Below, one piece after another: positions 9,150-17,985 of a stretch of DNA of 64,000 nucleotides. Position numbers and translations under genes: made by a program. This DNA is from Flagellimonas nanhaiensis. GTDB taxonomy: Bacteria > Bacteroidota > Bacteroidia > Flavobacteriales > Flavobacteriaceae. The stretch covers positions 1,488,001-1,552,000 of the forward strand of contig NZ_QTJX01000001.1 of assembly GCF_003382275.1 (NCBI RefSeq), written 5' to 3'. Within the stretch, counting starts at the first letter, position 1. Each line of letters begins with the position of its first letter. Under the pieces are notes generated by a model, which ran no database searches, was not told the DNA's origin, and worked only from the letters and a program-made list of their open reading frames with translations.

Positions 9150-10970
9150 TTATTGTATCGTTCCCCTAATTTCCCCACAAGTCATCATTGCTTCTCCGTA
9201 GTATGGGTTTCGAATCTCCTTTTCCAGGCTTAGCCAATTGGCTCCCTTATTGCTATCTGCCATCGGGCAATAGCTGTTGTACACTTTTTGATTGACTCCA
9301 AAAAGCTGAACACCGCTGATCATGTGGGCCGATAAATGTTTAAAGTGGTCCCTTTGCTCCTTGATCTCAGAAGTGCTGGCCACTGCATTTGACGATGCTT
9401 TGAGCTCTTTTTGAATGGTCATCCAATGATCATGGGCCTCTTTGTCTTTTAGCAACTTCATATCGACTTTGGCCAAACTTTCTTCCATTTGTTTTGCTTC
9501 TTTTTGTGCGGCCGCGCCATCATCATTTACCAAAGCATCCTTAACATCTATATAGGCTTCGAAAACCTGCTTCAACTGACCTTGAAACTCACTTGATACT
9601 TCAATCCTTTTTTTCATCTTAGAATGGTCGGTGCCCGTACTTGTTGAGGGTTCCATTTTATCTCCTTCCTGCATACCCAAATGACCCTCATGCCCGGTCA
9701 TGGTTTTGCCTCCCTCTGCGTTCATCATCGATTTTTTACCCTGTAACTGTGCGGCCGCATCAACGGTAAATGTTCCGTTGGTCACAATTTGATCCCCCTT
9801 TTCAAGCCCGCTAATTATTGTATAGGTATCGCCATTGGTACTTCCAAGGGCAACTTCGCGCATTTCAAAGACAGGCTCATTGGGATTGGTCTTTACATAA
9901 ACCACCGATCGTTCCCCCGTCCACATTACGGCACTGGCCGGTATGATAACGGTATTCTCCATCTGCATTTCGGCAGCTTTGATCGTACCTTCCACGAACA
10001 TACCCGGCTTCAAGAGATTATCCTTATTGTTAAGTATTGCCCTTACCATGACCGTTCTTGTAGAAGAATTAAGTAACGGGTCTACAAAGGATATTTTTGC
10101 CGTAAATTCTTCATTGGGATAGGCATTCGTCGTTATCTTGACCTCCTGACCCTCCTTCAACGATGCTATCTGATTTTCATAGGCATCGAATACCGCCCAA
10201 ACGGAATTTAAGTTGGCAATTTTGTACAAAGGCTGCCCTTGTTTTACATAATCTCCTTCTTCAACCATGATATCGGTAATCGTTCCTGAAACTGTGGCAT
10301 AGACTGGAAAGTTTTCCTGCACTTTGCCCACTTCTTCTATCTTATCTATTTGATTGTCAGAAAGCTTCCATAATTTTAATTTATTGCGAACGGCATTGTA
10401 TAATGCCGGTTGCGATTCCTTCATGGATGCGGCCGTCAACAGCTCTTGTTGTGCGCTTACCAATTCTGGGGAATAGATGGTTGCCAAAAGTTTGCCCTTG
10501 GCAACGTTCTCTCCGGTATAATTCACATTTAGCCGTTCAATGCGACCCGCAAAATATGTAGCTTGGGTAGCATTGGCTTCTTCGTTCTCGCGAATCTTTC
10601 CTGAGAGTTTAAGTGAACTCCCATCCGAACCACCTGTACCAACGGTAGAGGTGCGTATATTGGCCAAGGCCAAGGCGTTGTCCGTCATTTTTATTTCATT
10701 GGCACTAAGCCCCGTCGCTCCGGTTTCAGCAGGAATGAGATCCATACCGCAGATTGGGCAGTCTCCCGGTTCGGGTTGCATAATCTGTGGGTGCATGGAG
10801 CAGGTCCACATCTGATTCTCGGATTCTCCGGAATGGTCATGGCTATCGGACATATCCGAAAGATCTTTTATGGCCGATTGATCGGCCTCAGCGTTTGAGA
10901 AAATAAAATATCCCCCCAATAAACCGACCGCTAAGGCGGCTACTACAATGTAAATGATGTTCTTGTTCAT
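9150..10970 (-). CDS. cusB: CusB-like RND periplasmic adaptor with metal-binding head and DUF3347 tail
   Basis: A 606-residue membrane-fusion protein of a heavy-metal RND pump. In order: an N-terminal anchor (IIYIVVAALAVGLLGGYF), a heavy-metal-binding domain with WTCSMHPQIM and GDCPICGMDL, the barrel-sandwich/lipoyl and beta-barrel parts typical of CusB (GKLLATIYSPELVSAQQE, SGTITDIMVEEGDYVKQGQ), a His/Met linker (MTGHEGHLGMQEGDKM), and a C-terminal DUF3347 domain ending CPM...NPYYG...CGEIRGTIQ. I chose the Met at 10970 (MNKNIIYIV) because the upstream Met at 11021 would overlap the small gene at 11008 and adds 17 residues ahead of the anchor. Partners are CusA at 26386 and the TolC-like protein at 25172, unusually far away. 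Confidence 0.9.
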   Translation of the reverse strand: MNKNIIYIVVAALAVGLLGGYFIFSNAEADQSAIKDLSDMSDSHDHSGESENQMWTCSMHPQIMQPEPGDCPICGMDLIPAETGATGLSANEIKMTDNALALANIRTSTVGTGGSDGSSLKLSGKIRENEEANATQATYFAGRIERLNVNYTGENVAKGKLLATIYSPELVSAQQELLTAASMKESQPALYNAVRNKLKLWKLSDNQIDKIEEVGKVQENFPVYATVSGTITDIMVEEGDYVKQGQPLYKIANLNSVWAVFDAYENQIASLKEGQEVKITTNAYPNEEFTAKISFVDPLLNSSTRTVMVRAILNNKDNLLKPGMFVEGTIKAAEMQMENTVIIPASAVMWTGERSVVYVKTNPNEPVFEMREVALGSTNGDTYTIISGLEKGDQIVTNGTFTVDAAAQLQGKKSMMNAEGGKTMTGHEGHLGMQEGDKMEPSTSTGTDHSKMKKRIEVSSEFQGQLKQVFEAYIDVKDALVNDDGAAAQKEAKQMEESLAKVDMKLLKDKEAHDHWMTIQKELKASSNAVASTSEIKEQRDHFKHLSAHMISGVQLFGVNQKVYNSYCPMADSNKGANWLSLEKEIRNPYYGEAMMTCGEIRGTIQ

Positions 10971-11007
10971 GATATTGAAGATTGAAATGTTATTGTTTCT
11001 TAAAAAT

Positions 11008-11151
11008 TTATACGGATTCACTAATAGTTTTCAAAACCAGTACAATGAGCGTATGTACTATAAAAAGTATGATAATGCCCGCTAAAATATAGGCGCCTTC
11101 CTTTTCAAATGGCACTTTTCTAATCTCGCCGTTCGGGTTCTTTTCTTCCAT
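11008..11151 (-). CDS. Small single-pass membrane protein, 47 aa
   Basis: ATG at 11151 to TAA at 11008-11010 encodes 47 residues: a hydrophilic start (MEEKNPNGEIRKVPFEKEG) then one membrane helix of about 23 residues (AYILAGIIILFIVHTLIVLVL) and a short tail. It is sandwiched between the PepSY protein and CusB genes with the same orientation. The 37-base gap to the chosen cusB start fits an operon. Function unknown; small helices of this kind often accompany RND or PepSY proteins. Confidence 0.6.
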   Translation of the reverse strand: MEEKNPNGEIRKVPFEKEGAYILAGIIILFIVHTLIVLVLKTISESV

Positions 11152-11181
11152 AAATTACGTCTCCATTCATTAAATTACTTT

Positions 11182-11886
11182 CTAAATCTGTTTTTTTATC
11201 TTTCGAATAGATGGCGATGATATATACCATAGGACAAAGCCGCTCAACACGGTTATTAGTCCCAAAAGCGAAAATGACCTTAACAAAAGGGTGTTGAAAT
11301 TATCTCTTGTGTCATAGTCCATGGTATGGGTCATCCACAGAAAGTCGAACCAGCGCCAATCTCTATGCCGCACCGTTTGAAACGCCCCATTTTCGACAGC
11401 CACATAAGCCTTTAAATTTTGTGGTGTTTCATACGAAATCTCATAAGCCGGTAGGGGACGTCCTCGATATTCGTGGTGGTCTCCGACTTCTTCTATCCTT
11501 TTTATTGCGGCTATTTTAAGCTCTGGAAGTATATATCTTTGTGCTACCTCTTGGGCTTCTTCTTTAGTGATACCGTCCTTTTCCTCTCCTGTTTTGGCAT
11601 TATAAAGCTTTGCTTCGTTTATCCAATAGTAAGGTTCTTCTGCTATTTCCAATAATTCAAGCGTTTGGATGGGCTGCGTACTATCTAATTGGCCTGTACC
11701 CAATAAATCTGAAAAAGCCGTCTGTTTTGGCTTCTGGTTTTTGAACTGGTCGCCGTGTATTTCATCGATATCCGTCCAGCTAAAATACATCCCGCTAATC
11801 GTCCACATCAGGAACTGAATACCTAGGAAGATGCCCAAGTAGCGGTGGGCTTTTCGAATCCATTTTGCTGTTTTTCTGTTGACCAT
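11182..11886 (-). CDS. PepSY-associated membrane protein
   Basis: A 234-residue protein of the PepSY_TM type. It opens with the family hallmark KWIRKAHRYLGIFLGIQF and a first membrane helix ending WTISGMYFSW, then a periplasmic domain with two PepSY-like stretches (YNAKTGEEKDGITKEEAQE; LPAYEISYETPQNLKAYV), and a final helix (LLGLITVLSGFVLWYI). It is roughly half the length of the full four-helix family. Members occur next to metal-uptake and metal-export genes and in ferric-reductase contexts; their exact role is unsettled. It sits between the permease gene (25-base gap) and the 47-residue protein. Confidence 0.82.
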   Translation of the reverse strand: MVNRKTAKWIRKAHRYLGIFLGIQFLMWTISGMYFSWTDIDEIHGDQFKNQKPKQTAFSDLLGTGQLDSTQPIQTLELLEIAEEPYYWINEAKLYNAKTGEEKDGITKEEAQEVAQRYILPELKIAAIKRIEEVGDHHEYRGRPLPAYEISYETPQNLKAYVAVENGAFQTVRHRDWRWFDFLWMTHTMDYDTRDNFNTLLLRSFSLLGLITVLSGFVLWYISSPSIRKIKKQI

Positions 11887-11911
11887 ATTTGTTTTATTCT
11901 ATATCCGAATT

Positions 11912-13138
11912 TTAGTTCACTAAAAATTTTACAATAAGTCCCCCAGCGAGCCATATATAACAGATGAAGGCTGCATATTTTAAAACACTTTCCAACAATG
12001 GACTCTTGGGTGCCATCTCGCTCATTGAATGTTCTACATCTTTTTTTTTGAAAAAACCCAGATAAACGAGATAGGCCGAAATGATGAGAAAAGCAACGTT
12101 CAAGAAAAAGGTATAATCAATCTTAAAATGTTCCTTATCCTGAATCTTGACCTGCGAAGGGTCGGGCAATATTCCCAGCAAATCGAAACCATAATGCAAG
12201 GTCAAAGAGGTGCCAATCAATGCCGTGAAAAGTAAGAATAGAATAAAGAGTGACATTTTCCAACCATAATACTTTGCATTGATTCTCAGTACTGGAAAAA
12301 CCACCAAATCGCTAAAAATAAAGGCCATTACGCCCGCAAAACTTACGCCTTTGCTGAATAGTAATGCTGCCAATGGGATGTTACCCATTGAACCGATAAA
12401 TGTTAAGAATGCGGCAACTGGACCAACAACAATATGTTCCAGAATTTCGAGAAAAGTGAAATCTGTATTGCCTTGACCACTATTTATAAATAAGGTCTGA
12501 AAAAACGAATCTGGCACAAAAGCCGCTGTAATACCCGCAACGGTAAAACCTACGGTTACATCCTTCCAGACCATTTGCCATTCCATCTTGTATTTTTTGG
12601 CAACGCGCGCCCAACTGTCTTCGTTCTTGATTTGTTTCTTCCAATCTTTGGAACCGTCCATCTCATCATCATCTTCATTTTCGATATTTTTGCGGGCTTT
12701 TTCGATGAGTTTTTTAGGATTGATGAGTCGTATCAGAATCCACGAAATACCAATCAAGAGAATACCACCTACATATTCGCCCACCACGAACTGCCAACCT
12801 AAAAAGATGGAAATGATAATCCCCAATTCTATGACGAGATTGGTCGATGCCAACAGAAAAGCAATGGAAGACACAAAACTTGCACCTTTCTTAAAGATGG
12901 ATTTTGTACCTGCCAAAGCAGAAAAACTGCACGAGCTACTTATAAAGCCGAAAAACGTGCCCAACAGCACACTTTTGCCTTCGTTTTCGCCCATTGTTTT
13001 TTGCATCCGTTTTTCGGTCACGAAAATCTGTATCATACTACTGATGATATAACCCAAAATGAATGCCCAAAGCGCCATCCAGAAAAATCCGGTAGTCGTA
13101 TAGGCGGCTTCGCCCCATTGTTTTAAAAATTCGTTCAC
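11912..13138 (-). CDS. ArsP-like permease (UPF0718 family)
   Basis: A 408-residue polytopic protein with about ten membrane helices. Near residue 60 it has GFISSSCSFSALAGTKSIFKKGASF, of which the SSCSFSA part and the later ASTNLVIELGI are typical of the permease family that includes ArsP. A second similar helix pair (residues 245-285) repeats the pattern GNIPLAALLFSKGVSF. Substrate is unknown: ArsP proteins export organoarsenicals, while related permeases occur in copper loci. The central loop (about 155-185) is strongly charged (ENEDDDEMDGSKDWK). It is co-directional with the PepSY and CusB genes. Confidence 0.85.
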   Translation of the reverse strand: MNEFLKQWGEAAYTTTGFFWMALWAFILGYIISSMIQIFVTEKRMQKTMGENEGKSVLLGTFFGFISSSCSFSALAGTKSIFKKGASFVSSIAFLLASTNLVIELGIIISIFLGWQFVVGEYVGGILLIGISWILIRLINPKKLIEKARKNIENEDDDEMDGSKDWKKQIKNEDSWARVAKKYKMEWQMVWKDVTVGFTVAGITAAFVPDSFFQTLFINSGQGNTDFTFLEILEHIVVGPVAAFLTFIGSMGNIPLAALLFSKGVSFAGVMAFIFSDLVVFPVLRINAKYYGWKMSLFILFLLFTALIGTSLTLHYGFDLLGILPDPSQVKIQDKEHFKIDYTFFLNVAFLIISAYLVYLGFFKKKDVEHSMSEMAPKSPLLESVLKYAAFICYIWLAGGLIVKFLVN

Positions 13139-13223
13139 GGTTTAAACTGTATTAGTTTTTATTCTTTGATGATACACGTTTTTTTAATTTTTTTATCATC
13201 GTACCCTTGTTGACCCTATCTTG

Positions 13224-13802
13224 TTATTTTACTTTGAATGGAATTACTACTTTAACTTTTTCCCAAGCTAATGTTATCTCACCTTCAGTATCACTAATTT
13301 TATCGATATTATATTCTAAGTGTTCCTTTAGGCTATCCGCAATAATCGGTGTCACCTTAAATCGTATTACATCATCTTTTTCGTCATATTCATCCTTACC
13401 GTGCTGGTTCCAATTGGAATTTAAAATGATGGTCCATTCTTCCTTTGAAGGAATGGTAAAAAATCCATATTTACCTGCTTTTAGTTCCTTACCATCTATT
13501 TCTATATCCGTATCCGTCTCTATCCACGTAGCCATATGTGCCCCAGCTTGCCAGACTTCGTCATACGCCAGCAAACCACCAAAAATCATCCTGTCCCTAA
13601 CCCCTGGCGATGAATAATCAATATGGATGTGCGCATTACCAATGGTCGCCATTGCAGAGGTGTGAGGGCTTAACACTTTTTTTGGCGGTTGGTCTGTGAT
13701 TGCTTCTTTTGACGGTTCTGGCATTGGCTCCGTTTTCTTCTCTTTACAGCTGGTAATAAGAAGAAGACCAAACACTATACTAATTGAAATATATCTACTC
13801 AT
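13224..13802 (-). CDS. DUF2911 lipoprotein
   Basis: A 192-residue lipoprotein: signal peptide with a lipobox at LLITSC (Cys 19), a Pro-rich acidic linker, then a DUF2911 domain. The domain is recognised by YSSPGVRDRMIFGGLLAYDE, QAGAHMATWIETDTDIEIDG, KAGKYGFFTIPSKEEWTIIL and a final EGEITLAWEKVKVVIPF. DUF2911 proteins are common in Bacteroidota and have no established biochemical role. The next gene upstream is 6 bases away (13809), and 85 bases separate it from the permease downstream. Confidence 0.85.
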   Translation of the reverse strand: MSRYISISIVFGLLLITSCKEKKTEPMPEPSKEAITDQPPKKVLSPHTSAMATIGNAHIHIDYSSPGVRDRMIFGGLLAYDEVWQAGAHMATWIETDTDIEIDGKELKAGKYGFFTIPSKEEWTIILNSNWNQHGKDEYDEKDDVIRFKVTPIIADSLKEHLEYNIDKISDTEGEITLAWEKVKVVIPFKVK

Positions 13803-13808
13803 CGGGTG

Positions 13809-14285
13809 TTACTTAATATTTCTTGAAGATGAATGGGTTTTTATTATTTTCCATTTTCCATCTATTTTTTTAAGGATTGAGGTTGCTACCCCTTTTTTCT
13901 TTATAGTCCGGCTATTTCCCTTGTCGTCTGGATTGAGGACAATGGTATATATGTACGTTTCGGTAGTAAAGGCATAGGGTACATCTACCTTTACATCGAT
14001 TTCATAATCTGAAAATTCGAATTTTTCAAAATGACCTAATTCCGGTCCTAAATGATGTTCTATATAGTGGCTGTACGTACCCTCGACGCCTCCCGATTCA
14101 AAAACCTCGGAATCCTCGGTAAATAATTCGAAAGTACCATCGGTCGTTAGGTTTTGTAGGGCATCCTTATAGCTTTTCATTACTGTAAGCACTGCTTCTT
14201 TTTCTGTTTTTGCATCTTGACCACATAGTGGACTTGTCGCTATTATGAGCAACATTGTTACTGTAGTTGATTTTAGTGTTTGCAT
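13809..14285 (-). CDS. Secreted SnoaL/NTF2-like protein
   Basis: A 158-residue protein with a signal peptide (cleavage near SPLCGQ). The mature part resembles small NTF2/SnoaL folds of the DUF4440 type: EKEAVLTVMKSYKDALQNL, then EDSEVFESGGVEGTYSHYIEHH, then a beta-rich half ending KKIDGKWKIIKTHSS. Such secreted domains have no common catalytic role. It lies between the K+ channel gene and the DUF2911 gene, six bases from the latter, so an operon is likely. Confidence 0.75.
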   Translation of the reverse strand: MQTLKSTTVTMLLIIATSPLCGQDAKTEKEAVLTVMKSYKDALQNLTTDGTFELFTEDSEVFESGGVEGTYSHYIEHHLGPELGHFEKFEFSDYEIDVKVDVPYAFTTETYIYTIVLNPDDKGNSRTIKKKGVATSILKKIDGKWKIIKTHSSSRNIK

Positions 14286-14303
14286 ACTTTTAGTTTTTAA
14301 AGG

Positions 14304-14852
14304 TTATTTATTTACTCGTATTCTATTCACATTTGCGATACCAAAGACCAGGACGAAAAACCGCAGTGCCACTTCAAGCGCCACCAAGGTTTTCGCGGGT
14401 AAGGAAATTGGGACTATATCACCATATCCTACTGATGAGAATGTTATCAAACTGAAATAGGATAAATCAAAAAATACCGACAGTCCATCTTTGCCAATAC
14501 TGTTGTTCATTTTAAAATGAATAGCATCCACAAACTGCAACGCTGTGTAATCTATTGCAAACGAGAAAACTATCAACACAATCAGGTATCCGAACAACAC
14601 CAGTACGTGGCTCAATAGATGGCTCTGACCAATTATCTTCATCAATTGGTTAAAGGACAAGGCTATAATGAATCCTATCTTTAGTAATGTTAAGGCCAGT
14701 AGGATAATCATAGCATAAAACCCTTCCATAGTAGGTAGCGCATACAGTTCGATTACTGAAGCAATAAGCATCACCAATAGAACATACTTTGAGCTATTGA
14801 AAAGCTGTCCATAAAATGCCCCTGTGGTTTCTATGTCTTTTTCTTTATCCAT
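14304..14852 (-). CDS. Two-helix potassium channel-like protein
   Basis: A 182-residue membrane protein with four hydrophobic stretches. The last two flank a pore loop with SLITFSSVGYGDIVPIS at about residues 134-150; SVGYGD matches the K+ selectivity filter (T/S-V-G-Y-G). The outer helices give the simple Ion_trans_2 layout without a RCK domain. It lies two bases from the end of the glutamate-synthase-like gene upstream and is followed by two secreted proteins. A role in restoring membrane potential while metal is exported is possible but not shown. Confidence 0.85.
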   Translation of the reverse strand: MDKEKDIETTGAFYGQLFNSSKYVLLVMLIASVIELYALPTMEGFYAMIILLALTLLKIGFIIALSFNQLMKIIGQSHLLSHVLVLFGYLIVLIVFSFAIDYTALQFVDAIHFKMNNSIGKDGLSVFFDLSYFSLITFSSVGYGDIVPISLPAKTLVALEVALRFFVLVFGIANVNRIRVNK

Positions 14853-14854
14853 TC

Positions 14855-16354
14855 TTATTTGTTATCTATAAAAATTTCATCATAGCCTTTTGCTTTATTC
14901 TCACTGATTCTTCTCTTTATATACATTTTGGTGATACCCCTTCTATTTTCAATTCCCATTGATTTAAGCAGCTCCTTAAAGGCTTCCATAGTGTTTTTAT
15001 GGTAGTTGGCTACTTTGGTCTTTTTATCTTCTACTACCAATGATGCGACCCTTGAAGGTTCCATTGTGGTGATTCCCGTAGGGCAGGTATCCAGATTGCA
15101 TTTTAAGGATTGTACGCAGCCCAAGGCAAACATCATCCCTCTGGCACTATAGCAAGCATCGGCACCAAGTGCCAACATTCTATAGATATCAAAAGCTGAA
15201 ATTATTTTTCCTGCTGCCATTACTTTTATTTCATCGCGCAACCCATACTTTTTAAGAATGCCGTTTGCGAAATGCACGGCTTCAATTATTGGCATTCCAG
15301 CCCAATGCAGCGATTCCATATGTGCAGCACCGGAACCACCTTCTGCACCGTCTATGGCTATAAAATCCGGATAGTTTTGCTTTTCGGCGAAAATGCGGAC
15401 CATTCTTTCGAATTCATCCTGCTGTCCGATGCACATTTTAATCCCTATGGGCTTTCCAGCGGAAAGCTTCCGTAATTCTTGGATAAAAGCTACCATTTCC
15501 AAATCAGTACCAAATGCAGCGTGATGTGGTGGCGATAGAATTTCGGTTCCTTTTTCTACGTCCCTGTACTTTGCGATTTCCTCGGTATTTTTTTTGGCAG
15601 GAAGAATGGCCCCAAAACCGGGTTTTGCACCCTGTGAGACTTTTATTTCAATCATTTTGACCACTTCATTGGATGCGATTTCCACAAATTTTTTAGGGTC
15701 GAAATTCCCTTCTTCTGTCCTACACCCAAAATAGCCTGTACCGAACTGAAAGATAATATCAGCTCCATATTCCTGATGGTAGGGCGTAAATCCACCTTCG
15801 CCGGTATTTTGCGCAAAGCCAGCAATTTTTGCACCGCCGTTAAGGGCCAGCGTTGCATTTTTACTGATGGAACCATAGCTCATCCCTGCCAGATTTAGAA
15901 TGCTCGCTGAATAGGGTTTTGAGCATTTTGAACTCCCTATGGCAACCCTAAAATCATCTTTGATTTCCTTAACAGGATACGTGGAATGGGTAAACCATTC
16001 GCGACCAACTTCGTCATACGGAATCTGCGTTCCAAAGGGTTGGTTTTTGACCGCGTCCTCGGCACGTTTATAAACAATTTCTTTCTGTATCCAATTGAAA
16101 GGTTTTCCCTCTGTTCTATTCAATAAAACCGTTTCTTGAACGACGTGACGTTGTTTTTCCAGAAGCTTCGTAATCCTGCCCAACAACGGATAGGTTCTTT
16201 TGATATTATCGGTTTTTTGAAAATAGTCTCTTAAGCCGAGAAGCATAAAAGGTGTGATCAACAGCGCAAGCCACCAGAAATGAGGCTTCCACATTATGAG
16301 CCCTGCAAGTACCACTAAAAGCGTTATCGACGATATTAAAAATATTCTTCTCAT
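14855..16354 (-). CDS. FMN-binding glutamate synthase-family protein
   Basis: A 499-residue protein matching the GltS/FMN domain of glutamate synthase as a stand-alone enzyme. Two N-terminal membrane helices (IFLISSITLLVVLAGLIMW, WWLALLITPFML) precede the barrel. Barrel motifs include NLAGMSYGSISKNA, NTGEGGFTPYH, GQGAKPGFGAI-like SQGAKPGFGAILP, AEGGSGAAHMESL and the cysteine stretch CVQSLKCNLDTCPTGI that would hold an Fe-S cluster. The frame extends to 16519, but the Met at 16354 starts ten bases after the stop of the DUF2231 gene and gives a sensible membrane anchor, so I use it. The physiological substrate of these stand-alone enzymes is unknown. Confidence 0.88.
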   Translation of the reverse strand: MRRIFLISSITLLVVLAGLIMWKPHFWWLALLITPFMLLGLRDYFQKTDNIKRTYPLLGRITKLLEKQRHVVQETVLLNRTEGKPFNWIQKEIVYKRAEDAVKNQPFGTQIPYDEVGREWFTHSTYPVKEIKDDFRVAIGSSKCSKPYSASILNLAGMSYGSISKNATLALNGGAKIAGFAQNTGEGGFTPYHQEYGADIIFQFGTGYFGCRTEEGNFDPKKFVEIASNEVVKMIEIKVSQGAKPGFGAILPAKKNTEEIAKYRDVEKGTEILSPPHHAAFGTDLEMVAFIQELRKLSAGKPIGIKMCIGQQDEFERMVRIFAEKQNYPDFIAIDGAEGGSGAAHMESLHWAGMPIIEAVHFANGILKKYGLRDEIKVMAAGKIISAFDIYRMLALGADACYSARGMMFALGCVQSLKCNLDTCPTGITTMEPSRVASLVVEDKKTKVANYHKNTMEAFKELLKSMGIENRRGITKMYIKRRISENKAKGYDEIFIDNK

Positions 16355-16364
16355 GCTTTGTTTT

Positions 16365-17045
16365 TCAATGCGAATGGCTTTCTTCCCCTGCCCTTTCAGT
16401 TTCCAAATACTGGCCCTGTGGTCCAACACCCTGAATATAAACGAGCTGAGCGCCATAATGCCCTGCTTGCGAAACGGAGAACGCCGAAAAGGCCATAATA
16501 AAGAGAACGGCAATTTCAAAACCTCGATTCAGTTTTATCCAAAAAAGGCTGATAATTTTTAAAACTGCGGCCAAAGCACTTGACCAAATAGTCCAATCTG
16601 CATATTTATCATGGTTGTCCAGGATTTTTTGAGCTACATCCGTAAGGCCATGGGTATGCGGGTGTACAAAAGTTCCCGCTACGTAGGCCCCAATAAAACC
16701 CGTACCGATAAGAAACAGGATAACCCAGTCCAAGTTCCTTTTAAGGACGAAGAGCTGAATACCTTGGAGCAATGCCGCAAACAACAGGAGTACGATAGGA
16801 AAATGCACTACCAACGGATGTAAATTGTCGAATTCATCCAAACCTACCTCTTCTTTGTTTATGGGCTTTTCGGCGTGGGTTTCGGTATGTTGCTGTGGTT
16901 TTTCGGACAATTCAACAGTATTAAAGGTTCCTAAACTATTCGCCGAATACCCTGAACTGTTCTCAATGGACTTAGGTGCACTTGCATGAAGCGACATTAG
17001 GCTTAGAAGTAATACTAAAAATGAGACCGTTTTTTTCATAATCAA
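16365..17045 (-). CDS. DUF2231-type membrane protein
   Basis: A 226-residue protein with a signal peptide (LLLSLMSLHASA), an acidic periplasmic stretch, and four membrane helices. The DUF2231 hallmark is LHPLVVHFPIVLLLFAALLQG near residue 76. Later motifs are TGFIGAYVAGTFVHPHTHG and LDNHDKYADWTIW, which supply several His residues, and the C-terminus ends SHSH. Family members are often fused or linked to cytochromes. Start may be 17045 or the Met two codons later (17039), which gives MKKTVSFLV. Confidence 0.82.
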   Translation of the reverse strand: MIMKKTVSFLVLLLSLMSLHASAPKSIENSSGYSANSLGTFNTVELSEKPQQHTETHAEKPINKEEVGLDEFDNLHPLVVHFPIVLLLFAALLQGIQLFVLKRNLDWVILFLIGTGFIGAYVAGTFVHPHTHGLTDVAQKILDNHDKYADWTIWSSALAAVLKIISLFWIKLNRGFEIAVLFIMAFSAFSVSQAGHYGAQLVYIQGVGPQGQYLETERAGEESHSH

Positions 17046-17051
17046 TCGTTT

Positions 17052-17192
17052 TTATGATGCATTATTCGTTAACTGTACAATAAGCGCACCTAATACAATA
17101 GCGCCTATAACGATGTAAATGGTATAGTTGAACCACTTTTTCCAACCTTGTTTCCCTGACTTTTCCGGCCCCCTTTTACAACAATCTTTCAT
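17052..17192 (-). CDS. Small Cys-pair membrane protein, 46 aa
   Basis: ATG at 17192 to TAA at 17052-17054. It reads MKDCCKRGPEKSGKQGWKKW, then one membrane helix (FNYTIYIVIGAIVLGALIVQL) and a short tail. The vicinal CC near the N-terminus, basic segment and single helix suggest a cytoplasmic-facing thiol pair on a membrane anchor. It ends six bases before the DUF2231 gene, consistent with one transcript. Upstream (17214-17263) is one of two related stem-loop elements. Function unknown. Confidence 0.6.
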   Translation of the reverse strand: MKDCCKRGPEKSGKQGWKKWFNYTIYIVIGAIVLGALIVQLTNNAS

Positions 17193-17213
17193 TACAACAT
17201 TATCTATATTGTG

Positions 17214-17263
17214 CCTGTCAAGGGAAGGGCGTTAAACACTACATCAACGAAGTTCCCCTTCCC
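17214..17263. repeat. Intergenic stem-loop element, copy 1
   Basis: On the plus strand: CCTGTCAAGGGAAGGGCG, then TTAAACACTA, then a loop, then CCCCTTCCC. GGGAAGGG (17222-17229) pairs with CCCTTCCC (17256-17263) over 26 bases. The block CCTG..AAGGGAAG....TTAAACACTA recurs at 17986-18015. It ends 21 bases before the start of the 46-residue gene on the minus strand, so it would lie in that gene's leader. It may be a cis-regulatory RNA or a short interspersed repeat. Confidence 0.5.
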
Positions 17264-17290
17264 ATAACAGGACTTTTTCTTCATTAAAAC

Positions 17291-17360
17291 AATCTGGGCG
17301 GTCATGAAATACACTAAATAACTAACCAATCAAAAAACACATTCCCGACCAGCCCAGATT
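17291..17360 (-). terminator. Long-loop hairpin directly after a stop codon
   Basis: AATCTGGGCGGTC (17291-17303) matches the reverse complement of GACCAGCCCAGATT (17347-17360) except for one bulged base, giving 13 pairs around a loop of about 43 bases. On the minus strand the stem begins at the base after the stop codon of the gene ending at 17361 and is followed by GTTTTAA. It is most simply read as that gene's terminator, though the loop is long and the T-run short. Confidence 0.5.
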
Positions 17361-17900
17361 TTACTTTTCCAAATTCCCCTTGTTTATATAGTTTTTACCA
17401 ATCACAAAAATCAAATAGGGCAATACCGCAAATTGTAATAGCGGCGACAACCCCACATTTACCCATGGCACTATAGGCATAGCCCCTGCATAGTTCCAAT
17501 CGCCTCTTGAGGTATGCCAAATTTCTCCCAATATGGCACCGATCGTTCCGATTGTAACTAGTACCAAAATCTGTTTTGGAGTTAAATCATCTATCCAAAA
17601 CACATTGCGATACAACAGGCCAAATCCGAAAAGCAGAATAAGCACCATCAACATATCGGCGATGGATGCCAAGGCACAAAACGAAATATGTTGCCAATCG
17701 TATTCAAAACCTTCATAGAGCGGACCTTGTGCCAGCTCCCAAATAAAATTGAACGAAAACGCTATTAATGCAATACCGATGATATAGTTCCTATAATTTT
17801 TTTTGTTCCGTACCTGTTTGGCAAAATAGATATACATCAGAATGACCAAAGTCAGCGCAACGGTGGGCACAACAAAAATGTCAAGGCTTAATGTTTCCAT
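17361..17900 (-). CDS. Polytopic membrane protein of unknown function
   Basis: A 179-residue integral membrane protein with five hydrophobic helices (about 8-27, 39-56, 73-97, 108-126 and 148-168). Conserved-looking loops are NFIWELAQGPLYEG, with a Trp-Glu pair in the second helix end, and EIWHTSRGDWNYAGAMP, with His and Trp in the fourth loop. I do not recognise the family with confidence; the WEL..GPLY and WNY patterns resemble small carotenoid-cyclase-like or DUF membrane proteins of Bacteroidota. It stands alone between the two stem-loop elements and a DUF3347 gene. Confidence 0.7.
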   Translation of the reverse strand: METLSLDIFVVPTVALTLVILMYIYFAKQVRNKKNYRNYIIGIALIAFSFNFIWELAQGPLYEGFEYDWQHISFCALASIADMLMVLILLFGFGLLYRNVFWIDDLTPKQILVLVTIGTIGAILGEIWHTSRGDWNYAGAMPIVPWVNVGLSPLLQFAVLPYLIFVIGKNYINKGNLEK

Positions 17901-17985
17901 CTAGATTTTGCGAATGTTATTTTCTTTTTCTACACGTTATTTTTAAAAACTCCTATAACTATACCGAGACAATCAATTGTTACTA

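Noticed and set aside
13168..13200. GATGATA/TATCATC inverted repeat between the permease and DUF2911 genes
   Set aside because: The seven-pair arms are separated by a T-rich 19-base loop, with no T-run after the stem on the coding strand; not convincing as terminator or operator.
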